Position numbers and translations under genes: made by a program
The notes under the pieces: model-generated
What the model saw: the letters and a program-made list of their open reading frames with translations, nothing else
Told to the model about the DNA's origin: nothing
Databases searched by the model: none
Shown: one piece after another, positions 43,000-52,122 of the stretch
How positions within the stretch are numbered: the stretch's first letter is position 1
How the letters are laid out: every line of letters starts with the position of its first letter
Assembly: GCA_035764385.1 (NCBI GenBank)
Contig: DASTZI010000221.1
Span: 1 to 64,000 of the forward strand
Direction: 5' to 3'
Length of the DNA: 64,000 nucleotides
Origin: Gp6-AA40 sp035764385
Lineage (GTDB): Bacteria; Acidobacteriota; Vicinamibacteria; Vicinamibacterales; UBA2999

Positions 43000-43673
43000 C
43001 AGTTGCCGGTTCCGAGCTTTTCGAGGACGAGCACGCGGCCCTTGTTGCCCCAATCCATGCGCGCTTCGAGGTCGGGCCTGGACCGGCAGCCTTCGAGCAC
43101 GAACATCAGGCGCAGCATGTCCTTGTTGAGGAGCGTGATGTGCGTGGGGTCGACGTCAAACTGGGTTGTGAAGTCGAGCAGGTTCGACGGATTCGGGTGA
43201 AACCGCGTCGTGACGTAGATGAACCGCGAGGTCATGCGCACCATATTGGTGACCGTCTGCTTCACCTGCAGGACAGTCAGGTGCTCGAGCACCTCGCGAC
43301 AGATCACAAGGTCGTAGGCGTTCGCAGGCTTGATCGTCGGATCGCCGACATAGCCGACGGTGATGCGATCGCGCACCTCGGATGTCGCGAGCTGCCTGCT
43401 GCTGTCCGCGAAGTCGATGCCTTCGACGTTGACGCCCAGCTCCCAGAGCAGATGCATCAGCGCCCCGGGGCCGCATCCGAGGTCCAACACCTTCTCCGGC
43501 TGGAACACGTCCTTGATGAGAGACGGATTCTTGGCCTCGATCTGCCGCCGCGTCTCGAGGCTGTAGTTGTTCCCCTCGGCGCGCCAGTCGCCGGTGAAAT
43601 ATTCCGAATCGTAGTGGCCCGACTCGACCGGCTTCTGATCGAGGACCTGCTGCTCGAACTGTGTAATGTTCAT
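42999..43673 (-). CDS. Class I SAM-dependent methyltransferase
   Basis: 224 residues from ATG 43673, which overlaps the nucleotidyltransferase stop (ATGA). SAM motif I VLDLGCGPGALMHLLWELG, acidic ligand VEGIDFADS, and ICREVLEHLTVLQVKQTVTNM. The opening YDSEYFTGDW is common to UbiE/methyltransferase-11-type sugar methyltransferases. Substrate unknown; a sugar in the same cluster is likely. Confidence 0.87.
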   Translation of the reverse strand: MNITQFEQQVLDQKPVESGHYDSEYFTGDWRAEGNNYSLETRRQIEAKNPSLIKDVFQPEKVLDLGCGPGALMHLLWELGVNVEGIDFADSSRQLATSEVRDRITVGYVGDPTIKPANAYDLVICREVLEHLTVLQVKQTVTNMVRMTSRFIYVTTRFHPNPSNLLDFTTQFDVDPTHITLLNKDMLRLMFVLEGCRSRPDLEARMDWGNKGRVLVLEKLGTGN

Positions 43674-44116
43674 CGCTGACTTAGCTGCTTGATCATGTCG
43701 TTGAGAATCCGGGTCGACGAATCGAATACGGTGTCGAGATACACGACGTCGATCCCCTGCTCGCGGCAGATCTTCACCTGCTCCGGCGGCAGCCGGCCCT
43801 CCCAGTCCTTCCCCTTGACGTAATACTTCGGCTGGAGCTCGCGCAGGATGGTCTCGGTGTCGAACTGGTTGATGTGTGTGTAACCGATGAACCGAATCGC
43901 ATCCACGATCGCCGCGCGTTGATCCTCTGGCAGCAGCGGCGGATGCTTGGTCCACACGTACCGGTCGGATGCCACATTGCACAGCAATGGAACATCGAGC
44001 TGTGCGGCGGCCGCGCGGAAGTACTCGATGTGGCCACGGTGCAGTGGATCGAATGCACCGTCCACCATCGCCACTTTCTTGCGGTACTCCTTCAGTTGGT
44101 CGAAGGTGAGAATCAC
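43670..44116 (-). CDS. Nucleotidyltransferase of the HldE C-terminal/TagD type
   Basis: 148 residues from ATG 44116. VAMVDGAFDPLHRGHIEYFRAA has the HxGH nucleotide-binding motif; later blocks YYVKGKDWEG and VVYLDTVFDSSTRILNDMI match the cytidylyl/adenylyltransferase domain of heptose enzyme HldE. It would join a nucleotide to a sugar-1-phosphate such as heptose-1-phosphate, but no heptose kinase or isomerase is in the window. It carries TGCFD as VDGAFD. Coupled both sides by ATGA overlaps with a methyltransferase and an epimerase. Confidence 0.82.
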   Translation of the reverse strand: MILTFDQLKEYRKKVAMVDGAFDPLHRGHIEYFRAAAAQLDVPLLCNVASDRYVWTKHPPLLPEDQRAAIVDAIRFIGYTHINQFDTETILRELQPKYYVKGKDWEGRLPPEQVKICREQGIDVVYLDTVFDSSTRILNDMIKQLSQR

Positions 44117-45249
44117 GATTTGACGAGGAGACCTTTTTCCTGCAGTTCCTGCAGCGCCTTGTCGAAGAAATCAACCGCCACGTCGGGCGTTGTTTTCGCC
44201 CACTCGATCAGCTCCGAGAACCCTTCTTCGAGCGAGATTTTCGGAGCGTATCCGAGCGTCTGGCGCGCGCGAGCAATGTCCGCGGTGTTGTGCCGGATGT
44301 CGAACTTGCGGCCCGTCTGCGTGACCTGCGCCTCGATCGACACGCCAAGAAGACGTGTGAGCAGTTTCGCGATATCGAGAATGGTGATCGTCTCGCCCGA
44401 GCCGATGTTCACCGGCAGGTAGTCGGCGCCCGGTTGTTCGAGCATGAGCACGAGACAATCGACGACGTCGTGTATGGACACGAAGTCGCGCAGCTGCCCC
44501 CCGTCCTCGAACACGATCGGTTGCTTGCCGTTGAGCAGGCGGCTCAACCAGATTGCGGCGACACCCGCGTACGGATTGCTCAGACTCTGACGCGGCCCGT
44601 AGACGTTGAAGAACCGCGGCGCAACCGATGGAATCCCGTACGTCTTTCCGATCAGCAGCACCATTTCTTCCTGGTGGTACTTCGTCATCGAGTAGATGTT
44701 GTCGCGGTAGAGCGCTTTGTCTTCGGGGGTCGGGATCGATCGCACGTGCGTCGAGCAGTAGGGGCAGTGCTGTTCCCAGTCGCGCAGCGCCAGCTGCTGC
44801 TCGGAACGGATGGTCGGTGCGACGACACCGTGCGTCGCACATTCGTACGCACCCTCGCCGTAGACGCCGATCGACGAGGCGACGATCACCTTCTCGACGT
44901 GGTGCGCAGCGTTGACGAGGATGTCGAGCAGCACCGCCGTGCCGCGCGTGTTGACGTCGACGTACCGATCGACCTGGTACATGCTCTGGCCGACGCTCAC
45001 GGCCGCACCGAAGTGCACCACCGCCTGCGATCGCAGCACGAGCGGTTCGAACACGGCTCGATCGCGCACGTCGCCTTTCACGTATTCCGCCTTCGCATTG
45101 GCGTAGGTCGGCCACGTGCCGGAACGATGGACCTGTGGCTCGAGGTTGTCGAGGACGGTCACGCGGTACTCACGCGCCACCAGCGCATCGACGAGATGTG
45201 AACCGATATAACCGGCGCCGCCGGTCACGAGAATGTCGCGAATCGCCAT
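44113..45249 (-). CDS. NAD-dependent nucleotide-sugar epimerase, copy 2, with CPYC insertion
   Basis: 378 residues from ATG 45249. Extended SDR with ILVTGGAGYIGSHLVDALVA, VVHFGAAVSVGQSMYQVDRY, VIVASSIGVYGEGAYECATHG, YSMTKYHQEEMVLLIG (YxxxK) and RFFNVYGPRQSLSNPYAGVAAIW. Between the catalytic Ser and Tyr it carries an insertion with three or four cysteines (YECATHG and WEQHCPYCSTHV), a possible zinc knuckle seen in dTDP-rhamnose 4-epimerase-like proteins. The precise sugar is not determined. Confidence 0.87.
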   Translation of the reverse strand: MAIRDILVTGGAGYIGSHLVDALVAREYRVTVLDNLEPQVHRSGTWPTYANAKAEYVKGDVRDRAVFEPLVLRSQAVVHFGAAVSVGQSMYQVDRYVDVNTRGTAVLLDILVNAAHHVEKVIVASSIGVYGEGAYECATHGVVAPTIRSEQQLALRDWEQHCPYCSTHVRSIPTPEDKALYRDNIYSMTKYHQEEMVLLIGKTYGIPSVAPRFFNVYGPRQSLSNPYAGVAAIWLSRLLNGKQPIVFEDGGQLRDFVSIHDVVDCLVLMLEQPGADYLPVNIGSGETITILDIAKLLTRLLGVSIEAQVTQTGRKFDIRHNTADIARARQTLGYAPKISLEEGFSELIEWAKTTPDVAVDFFDKALQELQEKGLLVKS

Positions 45250-45252
45250 GTG

Positions 45253-46458
45253 TCAGTTGATGAGCGGTGTTGAAAGGCCCAGTTGTTCGAATGCCGAGAT
45301 GTCGAGCGGCGAGAAACGTCCGCCGCCTATCAATTGGTAGACGCGGCGTGCCACCTGCAGGTGTCCGTGAAGAAATCGCGCATCGGCGAGGATCGCGGTC
45401 GTGTCGACGCCGAGCATCGGCGCCAGCCACGCCAGCGCACCGCACGTCCCCACAAATGACGACGCGCGGCTGATGATGGCCGTCTGCACCGCCAAATTGT
45501 CGCGCGGCGTCAGGGCATCGCGCACGCTGTGGATTCGGGAGGCCGCGAACGAGTAGTCCTCGTGGTCATCGAGCGAGAGTCCTGTATCGAGCATGACGAC
45601 CGGCGTCCGTTCGGCGAGACCAACCACGATCGACCGAAGTGCCCGGCGGACCGCGTCGGTCGGCGGCAGTGACGCCGCCGTGTACAACTTCACCGCGACG
45701 AAGTCGGCGGGCAGCGGCGGCACGGCGACATTCGGCGCCGCAATGCGGCGATACCGCGTCCGGCGGTCGAGGAATGACGGCGGCCGGTGACCCAGCCAGA
45801 ACTGATGGAACAACTGATACAGCAATGACGGGTGCAGCACCTGCGCCCGTGCGGCGCCGATCCGGCGCTGGGCCTCCGCCACAATTCGCTGATCCATCGA
45901 CGAGATGACGAACTGTTTGAGCGTTCCGCGATCTTCGGCGCTGCGCTGCGCATTGGCAGCCGCGTACTCGTCGGGAGACATCAGGTCGAACAGTTCCACG
46001 GCGTTGGTGGTGATGTCCGAGTACCACGACGCCGCGCCGCCACGCGTCACGATGACCAGCCGATCGGCCGGGATGCCGTGCCGCGACTGGATCCAGCGCA
46101 CGAACGGCACCCAATAGAGCACCTCGTAGCCCACTTCCGAGAGCCACGGTCCGACAATGATGGGGTCCGAACCAGAGACGACACGGGCGATGTCGCGCTC
46201 GACGCGCCACTCGGCGCGATAGGTATCAACGCGCTTCTTCGCCTCGCCGATCTCGTGCATCTGTTTGTGGACCCGCGCCCGCAGCCACCCCGCACGACGC
46301 AGTTGCTTGGCTGAAATGTTGACGATCGCCACGCCGCCGTTGCGAATCTTCTCCCGCAGCAGCTTGAGCCGGCGCCTGGTTTCCGCAAACACCGCTCGCT
46401 TCGCGGTGCGCGCCCGCGCATCAACCCCGGCCCACCCGGACGCGGGACCCGCCGTCAT
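45253..46458 (-). CDS. Family A protein, paralog 2; putative glycosyltransferase
   Basis: 401 residues from ATG 46458 (ATGA overlap with paralog 3). A basic helical N-terminus of ~95 residues precedes IIVGPWLSEVGYEVLYW near 101, VIVTRGGAASWYSDI, LHPSLLYQLFHQFW, FVAVKLYTAASLPPT, MLDTGLSLDDHEDYSF, DNLAVQTAIISRASSFVGTCG and LAWLAPMLG near 335. Closest here to paralogs 1 and 4, which share the FVGTCG variant. Long basic N-termini in paralogs 1 and 2 may bind membrane or partner. Unknown reaction. Confidence 0.7.
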   Translation of the reverse strand: MTAGPASGWAGVDARARTAKRAVFAETRRRLKLLREKIRNGGVAIVNISAKQLRRAGWLRARVHKQMHEIGEAKKRVDTYRAEWRVERDIARVVSGSDPIIVGPWLSEVGYEVLYWVPFVRWIQSRHGIPADRLVIVTRGGAASWYSDITTNAVELFDLMSPDEYAAANAQRSAEDRGTLKQFVISSMDQRIVAEAQRRIGAARAQVLHPSLLYQLFHQFWLGHRPPSFLDRRTRYRRIAAPNVAVPPLPADFVAVKLYTAASLPPTDAVRRALRSIVVGLAERTPVVMLDTGLSLDDHEDYSFAASRIHSVRDALTPRDNLAVQTAIISRASSFVGTCGALAWLAPMLGVDTTAILADARFLHGHLQVARRVYQLIGGGRFSPLDISAFEQLGLSTPLIN

Positions 46459-47498
46459 CTGTGACCCCACGTGCTGACGTCGCCGGCAATGTCCGCACCT
46501 CCCGCCGCGTCGCGGACCTCCAGCAGGCCCGACGCGCCGATCTGGTCGAACGCCGATCGCGCCATGTGCAGGTGCTTCTGGGAGAAGCCGCCGGGGTCGC
46601 TGTAGAACGCGAGCGATTTCACACCATGGAACGGTGCCATGTAGGAGAAGCCACCGTAGGTGCCGACAAACGCGTCCGCGCCAGCCACGATGGCGCTCTG
46701 AATGTGCAGATTGCGTGCGGGATCGAGACCTTCAGGCAGATGGCGCACACCATGCTCGTCGACACGATCGCCACGATGGTCGTCGATGTTCAATCCCGTG
46801 GAGAGAGCCACGACCGGACCGACCGCCGCGAAGGTCCTGAGCGCGTCACGAACAAATGCGCGATTCTGCGGCGTCGCGGGGAAGCACTCGTTGAAATAGA
46901 ACTTGGCCGCAACGTAGCGCGGTGGCAGGTCGAGCACGTCGGTTTTCGGGGGCGTATCGAGGCGGGCATAGCGAACATGGTTGTGAACCCACCGATCCGC
47001 TTGATGGCCCCACCAGTACGGGTTCAGCACGTCGTACATCAATGACGGGTGCAGCAGAGACCACTCGCGCACCTGCGCGTGACGCATTGCCGCGGCGACA
47101 ATCTCGCGGTCGAACTCAGTGATGCGCGTCTGCTTCTGTTCACCAAGATCCCGCACCCTTGCATCGTGCTGCTCGCGGAACATCTCGGCGGTGACCTGGT
47201 CGAACACGTCCGCATAGCGCGACGCGAAGGGGCGGTACCAGTTTTCCGTGCCGCCACGCGAGACGACCACGAAGCGCTCCGGATCGATCGTCAACCGCTC
47301 GGCACACCACCGAAGAAACGGCACCCAGTAAAGCAGCTCGAACCCCACCTCGCCCAGCCAAGGACCGGCGACAATTGGGATGCCGCGTGTGGCCATCGCG
47401 GCAAGCTCGCGTTGCAGTCGCTCGCTCTTGCGCTGCGCGAGAAACGCGCTTGCCGCGCGCCGAATGGGGCGCGGCACCACGTGACGCAGCGAATTCAT
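46455..47498 (-). CDS. Family A protein, paralog 3; putative glycosyltransferase
   Basis: 347 residues, ATG 47498. Short N-terminus, then IVAGPWLGEVGFELLYW near 43, VVVSRGGTENWYRPF, LHPSLMYDVLNPYWWG, YVAAKFYFNECFPATP, ALSTGLNIDDHRGD, RNLHIQSAIVAGADAFVGTYGG and FSYMAPFHG near 280. Together with the C-terminal domain at 54193 it forms the FVGTYGGFSY subgroup. Placed between paralog 2 and a NeuA-like gene, coupled to both by 4-base overlaps. Not recognised as a characterised family. Confidence 0.7.
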   Translation of the reverse strand: MNSLRHVVPRPIRRAASAFLAQRKSERLQRELAAMATRGIPIVAGPWLGEVGFELLYWVPFLRWCAERLTIDPERFVVVSRGGTENWYRPFASRYADVFDQVTAEMFREQHDARVRDLGEQKQTRITEFDREIVAAAMRHAQVREWSLLHPSLMYDVLNPYWWGHQADRWVHNHVRYARLDTPPKTDVLDLPPRYVAAKFYFNECFPATPQNRAFVRDALRTFAAVGPVVALSTGLNIDDHRGDRVDEHGVRHLPEGLDPARNLHIQSAIVAGADAFVGTYGGFSYMAPFHGVKSLAFYSDPGGFSQKHLHMARSAFDQIGASGLLEVRDAAGGADIAGDVSTWGHR

Positions 47499-48193
47499 TG
47501 CCGACTGAGCAGACGTTCGGCTTCATCCCAGTCCGCCGGAGAGTCGATGCTGAGCGAGTCGGACGGATCGATGAGCAGCGGCCGGCAATCTTCCCCATAA
47601 ATGCCGCCGGATTTCTCGATGGTCGAGCGCCGGAACGCGTACACCGTGCCATCGCGCGAGTAGGCCGGCCGTGCATCCTGCCGGCGGGTGACGCGTTCAC
47701 CGTCAGGCAAAAACGTCTTGAGGCGCCCATCGGCGATCCGCATGACATAGTCCGGTGACAAGTGACGTGGAACTTCCACCACCGTGACCACCGAATCGGC
47801 GCTGGTCTCGCGCAGCAGCGTCACCGCTGCGCGAATGTGATCGGGCCGTCGAAGCGGAGACGTGGGTTGCAGCAGCACGACGATCTCAGGCGACCAACCC
47901 TGCCGCGACAACTCGGCAAGCGCATGCACGATGACGGGAACCATCGGCGTATCGTCCGCCGCCAGCGCGGCCGGTCGCATGAACGGCACTTCGAGGCCTG
48001 CACGGCGACCCTCGTCGGCAATTTCGGGAGAGTCGGTGCTCAGAATGATTCGGTCGACGACACCCGATTCGCGCGCCGCACGCGCGGTGTAGTCCAGTAG
48101 CGAATGGCCGGCGAGCAGCTTCACGTTCTTCCGTGGAACACCTTTCGATCCGCCACGTGCAGGGACAAGTGCGAGAACCAGCTCTCGAGTCAT
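47495..48193 (-). CDS. NeuA-like CMP-nonulosonic acid synthetase, copy 2
   Basis: 232 residues from ATG 48193. ALVPARGGSKGVPRKNVKLLAGHSLLDYT, LSTDSPEIADEGRRAGLEVPFMRPA, VLLQPTSPLRRPDHIRAAV and C-terminal LIDPSDSLSIDSPADWDEAERLL. Standard CMP-sialic-type cytidylyltransferase length. It is closer in wording to copy 3 (62135) than to copy 1 (RPAALAADD and RPASLAADD shared). Coupled to the family A gene downstream and the ankyrin gene upstream. Confidence 0.9.
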   Translation of the reverse strand: MTRELVLALVPARGGSKGVPRKNVKLLAGHSLLDYTARAARESGVVDRIILSTDSPEIADEGRRAGLEVPFMRPAALAADDTPMVPVIVHALAELSRQGWSPEIVVLLQPTSPLRRPDHIRAAVTLLRETSADSVVTVVEVPRHLSPDYVMRIADGRLKTFLPDGERVTRRQDARPAYSRDGTVYAFRRSTIEKSGGIYGEDCRPLLIDPSDSLSIDSPADWDEAERLLSRQ

Positions 48194-48636
48194 CGCGTGC
48201 ACGAAGCGACGGCTACTGTCGAGGGCCGATAGGCATCGATGGCTTCGATGACGTCGTCCTCTCCAATATCGGCAGCGATGCAATGAAGATGGTGCCAGCC
48301 GGGTTCATCCACGGCAGCCCCTTCACGCATCAATAGCTGGACAATCTCAGGGCGCCGCGCAAGAACCGCGGCCTCGAGCGGGGTCGCGCGACTGACAGCG
48401 AGAACGTCGGGACGCAATGCGTACTCGATGTTTGGATCCGCGCCTGCTTCGATGAGCCGCGCGACCTCTGCCTGATCCCGCAGGGCGGCAGCTTCCGCGA
48501 GCGTCAGCGGACCGCCCTGCCAGAATGTCGGTGTGTAGCCGAACACGGCCGCGCCGAACACCGCGCCGCAAAAAGCGACTGCGGCCAGCGGTGGGATGCC
48601 GGCACAGACCGCCGGCAAAGTCGTCAAGCGAGCCAC
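48190..48636 (-). CDS. Small membrane-anchored ankyrin-repeat protein
   Basis: 148 residues from GTG 48636. An N-terminal hydrophobic helix (PPLAAVAFCGAVFGAAVFGY) is followed by two ankyrin units (LTLAEAAALRDQAEVARLIEAGADPNIEYA and TPLEAAVLARRPEIVQLLMREGAAVDEPGWHHLHCI). Ankyrins mediate protein contacts; the domain would sit on one side of the membrane. Its role in a glycan cluster is unknown. It overlaps the NeuA-like start (ATGA at 48190-48193) and follows the polytopic membrane protein by 13 bases. Confidence 0.75.
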   Translation of the reverse strand: MARLTTLPAVCAGIPPLAAVAFCGAVFGAAVFGYTPTFWQGGPLTLAEAAALRDQAEVARLIEAGADPNIEYALRPDVLAVSRATPLEAAVLARRPEIVQLLMREGAAVDEPGWHHLHCIAADIGEDDVIEAIDAYRPSTVAVASCTR

Positions 48637-48649
48637 GTGACTGCCGCCA

Positions 48650-50041
48650 CTAGTAGTCGATATCGAACACGCGGTCCGCCCATCGGGGCACAAACCAGGG
48701 GTTGACGACAGGCCTAGACAAAGCGTCGGCGCGCAGCGACGAGACGAGCCGGTGAGCCGCCGGATCGTCCGGCAAGTAGTCGCGCATACCCGCCCAATCG
48801 TTGTGAAACGCGAACGCCTGGGTCCTCATGACATGGTGCACCCCGACGACGCGCACCGCCCATAGCGAGCTCGCCGCGAGAAGGACGATTGTGGTCACGA
48901 GGGCGGGACCAACGCGCCGCGCCCGAATCAGGTGATCGCGGACCGCCCAGAACGCGACGATCGCATAGCAGGCGCCCGCGGTGCTCATGATGACGTCCTT
49001 CGCGTACGCAAACGACGACACCGCACTCGCAGCAAGCAAGGCGCCGAAGATCAGGAAATCGCCGCGTATCGCTGCGCGATCGCCGTCCGTGTTGGCGCTG
49101 CCTTCACGCGACCATCGCCATGCCGTGATTGCGATCAGAACCGTCGTCAGCGTCGACGAGACGATGTTGATCCACATCCTCGGCGGAATGTCTCCATGCT
49201 GCCATCCTCGCAAGATCACGAACGTCCCGTCGCGCGGCTCCGAGAAGAGCACCGAGGATATCGATGCATACACCGTATAGATCGTGAATCGGCTGAGGCC
49301 CGCGCCGAAGCGCTCTCGAATCTGTTCCGGTTCGAGCCGCTCCGCCAGGTACCCGGAGGCGTTCTGCGTGTCCAGCGGAAGCAGTGTGAGACGCCCCACC
49401 ACGTAAACCACCATCAAAATCGTGACGCTGATCAAGGCACGATCTGAAACACCGCGACGTCCAGCAAGGCGTCCAGCCACCAGCGCGACCCACACCAGAA
49501 CGCCGGATTCGAGCGTCAGGCACGCGGCGACAAACGTGAGCACTGCCGCAAGGTCGATCCAGACTCCGCCGCGGCCGCGCGACAAAAGCATCGCCAGCAG
49601 GACGAGCCCGACGATCGGCAGATACACGTTCACGGGGGTCGCTTCTTTCACGAGACCAACAAATGTGTTGCTGCCGACAAAGACATTCAGCGCGAAGAGC
49701 GAAGCGGCGAGGTCTACGCCGCTTTCGATACGCAACGCGGTAACGAACAAGCACAACGCCGCTACCAAGAGTGCAATATGAAACGCCTTGTAAGCGACGT
49801 GCACGTGACCGCCCGACAGATCGAACAGCAGCTTTGTTTCCGCCATCCACAGCGGACGAAAATCCGTGGTTCCGATCTCCGAGGTGAAGGACGCCCACAC
49901 TCCGGGCGAACGTCCGGCCTCCACAATTTTCGGTAGCGAATCCTGCACCTGCAGCGGTACGCGCAGAAGACCGTAGCCGAGCGAACCCGCCATCAGCGCC
50001 GCGCAGAAAAGAGCACACGCCCGGGGCGCCGAGATCGTCAC
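48650..50041 (-). CDS. Polytopic membrane protein, possible GT-C transferase or polymerase
   Basis: 463 residues from GTG 50041 with about ten hydrophobic helices (e.g. AFHIALLVAALCLFVTAL, VNVYLPIVGLVLLAMLLS, LESGVLVWVALVAGRLAG, ALISVTILMVVYVVGRL, GPALVTTIVLLAASSLWAV). A loop after helix 1 has ETKLLFDLSGG, and large periplasmic loops follow. The layout resembles GT39/Wzy-like proteins, but no diagnostic motif is visible. Could take lipid-linked sugar from the GtrB-like enzyme or polymerise repeat units. No Wzx flippase or ABC export pair was seen elsewhere in the cluster. Confidence 0.6.
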   Translation of the reverse strand: MTISAPRACALFCAALMAGSLGYGLLRVPLQVQDSLPKIVEAGRSPGVWASFTSEIGTTDFRPLWMAETKLLFDLSGGHVHVAYKAFHIALLVAALCLFVTALRIESGVDLAASLFALNVFVGSNTFVGLVKEATPVNVYLPIVGLVLLAMLLSRGRGGVWIDLAAVLTFVAACLTLESGVLVWVALVAGRLAGRRGVSDRALISVTILMVVYVVGRLTLLPLDTQNASGYLAERLEPEQIRERFGAGLSRFTIYTVYASISSVLFSEPRDGTFVILRGWQHGDIPPRMWINIVSSTLTTVLIAITAWRWSREGSANTDGDRAAIRGDFLIFGALLAASAVSSFAYAKDVIMSTAGACYAIVAFWAVRDHLIRARRVGPALVTTIVLLAASSLWAVRVVGVHHVMRTQAFAFHNDWAGMRDYLPDDPAAHRLVSSLRADALSRPVVNPWFVPRWADRVFDIDY

Positions 50042-50964
50042 ACCCGGTGTGGAGAGTTTTGCACGAAGCGCACTTCCCGAAGCAGCGCGTCAACCGAGGC
50101 AACCGTTGGCATCACGTCCACATTGCCGGTGCCTGGACGGCACACGTAGCTGACGTGCAGATGATCGCTGGCGTAGTCGCTACGGAGCACTTCGAACGCC
50201 GCCCTGCGCAAGTGCGCGACGATGGTCGGTTCGGTGAGGTAGTACGGATGATCGATCTTGATCGCATCCTCAACCGACCAGTTGCGGAGATAGGCCGCCC
50301 GAAAATCGACGATATCGATGAAGAGCAATCCATCGTCGGACAGCAACTGGCGGACACGCGTCAGCGTCCCCGCAACATCGAGCAGGTGATCGACCGTCTG
50401 GCAGATGGTGACGACGTCGAAACGACGGCTCCCGAAGTCGTGGTGTTCGACCAATCCCGAGATCGTCTCGAGCCCGAGGCGCTGCGCCTGCTCGATTTCG
50501 AGCGGCGCCGGATCGATGACGGTTCCGTCCAGTCCGAACTCTCGCGCGAAGTGCGCGGCCACCACTCCCGTCGAACCTCCGATGTCCAGCAGCGTCCGTC
50601 GTCGGGTACTGGCGGTGAAGGGCCTCAGGAATTCCGCACGTTCCACCGCATACTCGCGCTGCTCGGCCTGGATCGTGCGCGCATCGATGAGCCGGCCGTG
50701 GAACGCGCTGACGAGCGGACGATACACGCCGTTGTAGAAACGTGCGTACGCCTCCGCCGCGAGGCGCGGGTTCAGAAAGACAAGACCGCACTGGCGGCAC
50801 GCGTGCGCCTGCGCCGGGTAGCCATACCGGTCCCGATGCGTGAGGATGACGAACTGGCCTGCGCCACACAGGTTACAGGCCGTCAAGGTCTGTTTCGGCT
50901 GCGTCGCGTAGTCGTACTCGAGCGCGGCAATCCGCTCTCTGCGATCTGCTGAAACTGTCGTCAT
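50038..50964 (-). CDS. Zinc-ribbon SAM methyltransferase, copy 1
   Basis: 308 residues from ATG 50964, one-base overlap with the NeuC-like stop. N-terminal Cys4 element CNLCGAGQF...CRQCGLVFLNPRL (residues ~30-70), then class I methyltransferase LLDIGGSTGVVAAHFAREFG, TVIDPAPLEIEQA and TICQTVDHLLDVAGTL. The same architecture recurs at 61141 next to the second NeuC/NeuA pair. Such proteins are common in sugar clusters and may be C-methyl- or O-methyltransferases. Overlaps the membrane protein start by four bases. Confidence 0.85.
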   Translation of the reverse strand: MTTVSADRRERIAALEYDYATQPKQTLTACNLCGAGQFVILTHRDRYGYPAQAHACRQCGLVFLNPRLAAEAYARFYNGVYRPLVSAFHGRLIDARTIQAEQREYAVERAEFLRPFTASTRRRTLLDIGGSTGVVAAHFAREFGLDGTVIDPAPLEIEQAQRLGLETISGLVEHHDFGSRRFDVVTICQTVDHLLDVAGTLTRVRQLLSDDGLLFIDIVDFRAAYLRNWSVEDAIKIDHPYYLTEPTIVAHLRRAAFEVLRSDYASDHLHVSYVCRPGTGNVDVMPTVASVDALLREVRFVQNSPHRV

Positions 50965-52121
50965 CAGTACGTCAGTCTCTTCTCGATCGTCAGCTCGGCC
51001 TGCGACAGACAGTCGGCAATGCGTTCTCCAGCCCTGCCGTCGCCGTAGAGCAAGTCCCGTGACGCTCTGCCACGCTTGATGTGCGCCGCCAGGGCGTCGG
51101 TAATCTCGACGCGATCGTGGCTGACGTCTATGACGTTGCGGCCACGCTCGCGACCAAGCTGCCTGGTGCCGATGTTGACCGCAGGTACGCCCAGATAAGA
51201 ACACTCGCGGATGGCGACGCTCGAATTGCCGACGATGGCTGTCGCACTACAGAGCAGGCGCAGGAAGTCCTCGGGGAACATGTTGCGGAACAGGTGGAAG
51301 TTCTCCGGCTGCTCCCTTTCGCGGAACATCCGGATGCCTTTCGAGGTCCCGTCGGACCCCGCATCCACATTCGGCCAGAACCACAGCACCGGAAGGCCGA
51401 AGTCTTTGACGGCATACAACGTCTCGTCGACCTGATGCCGCGCTTCTTCGTACTCGGTCGTCACGGGATGCTGCATCACGACGAGATACCCGTTCGACAG
51501 ATCGGTGGTCGGACCGACGCCGCCATATTTTCCAAACGGATCGAAATCCATCTCCGGACGCGCCGCGACTTCGGCCGCGATGTCGATCGACGGACAACCG
51601 GTGACATGCACGTTGGCTGGATCTTCACCGAGCTTCTTGACGCGCTCACCGGCGAGATTGGTCGACACGAGATGCAGGTTGGCGAGCTTGGTGACCGAAT
51701 GTCGTACCTTCTCATCGATCGAGCCCGTCACCTCGCCGCCCTGGATATGCACAAGCGGGATGTTCATGTACGACGCGGCCACGGCCGTCGCGAGCGTCTC
51801 GTAACGATCCGCGATCGTGACCACCGCGTCGGGCTTGATGTTGTCGAACACGGTCGCCAGCTCCGACAGGCCGATACCCGTCGACTTGGCGGAGGTGACG
51901 AGGTTTTCTCCCTCGAGCACCATGTACACCCGCGCAACAATCGGAAATCCGTCGCGTTCAATCGAATGGATGGCGCTGCCGTACCGATCCAGCAGCGCCG
52001 ACGCCGCAACGACCAGCTGCAACTCGAGATCGCTGTGCTGATCGATGGCTTTGAGCGCCGTACGAATGCGGGAGTAGCTCGGACGAGCAGTCACGACGAC
52101 GCAGATTTTCCGTTTGGGCAA
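50964..52121 (-). CDS. NeuC-like hydrolysing UDP-GlcNAc 2-epimerase, copy 1
   Basis: 385 residues from TTG 52121. Converts UDP-GlcNAc (or a UDP-diNAc sugar) to the free 2-epimer plus UDP, the first committed step toward sialic or legionaminic acid. Motifs: CVVVTARPSYSRIRTAL, VTIADRYETLATAVAASYMNIPLVHIQGGEVTGSIDEKVRHSVTKLA, VTGCPSIDIA, VMQHPVTTEYEEA, GNSSVAIRECSYLGVPAVNIGTRQ. It starts one base after the NeuB-like stop, so the NeuB-C pair is an operon. Copy 2 is at 62839. Confidence 0.93.
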   Translation of the reverse strand: MPKRKICVVVTARPSYSRIRTALKAIDQHSDLELQLVVAASALLDRYGSAIHSIERDGFPIVARVYMVLEGENLVTSAKSTGIGLSELATVFDNIKPDAVVTIADRYETLATAVAASYMNIPLVHIQGGEVTGSIDEKVRHSVTKLANLHLVSTNLAGERVKKLGEDPANVHVTGCPSIDIAAEVAARPEMDFDPFGKYGGVGPTTDLSNGYLVVMQHPVTTEYEEARHQVDETLYAVKDFGLPVLWFWPNVDAGSDGTSKGIRMFREREQPENFHLFRNMFPEDFLRLLCSATAIVGNSSVAIRECSYLGVPAVNIGTRQLGRERGRNVIDVSHDRVEITDALAAHIKRGRASRDLLYGDGRAGERIADCLSQAELTIEKRLTY

Positions 52122-52122
52122 C

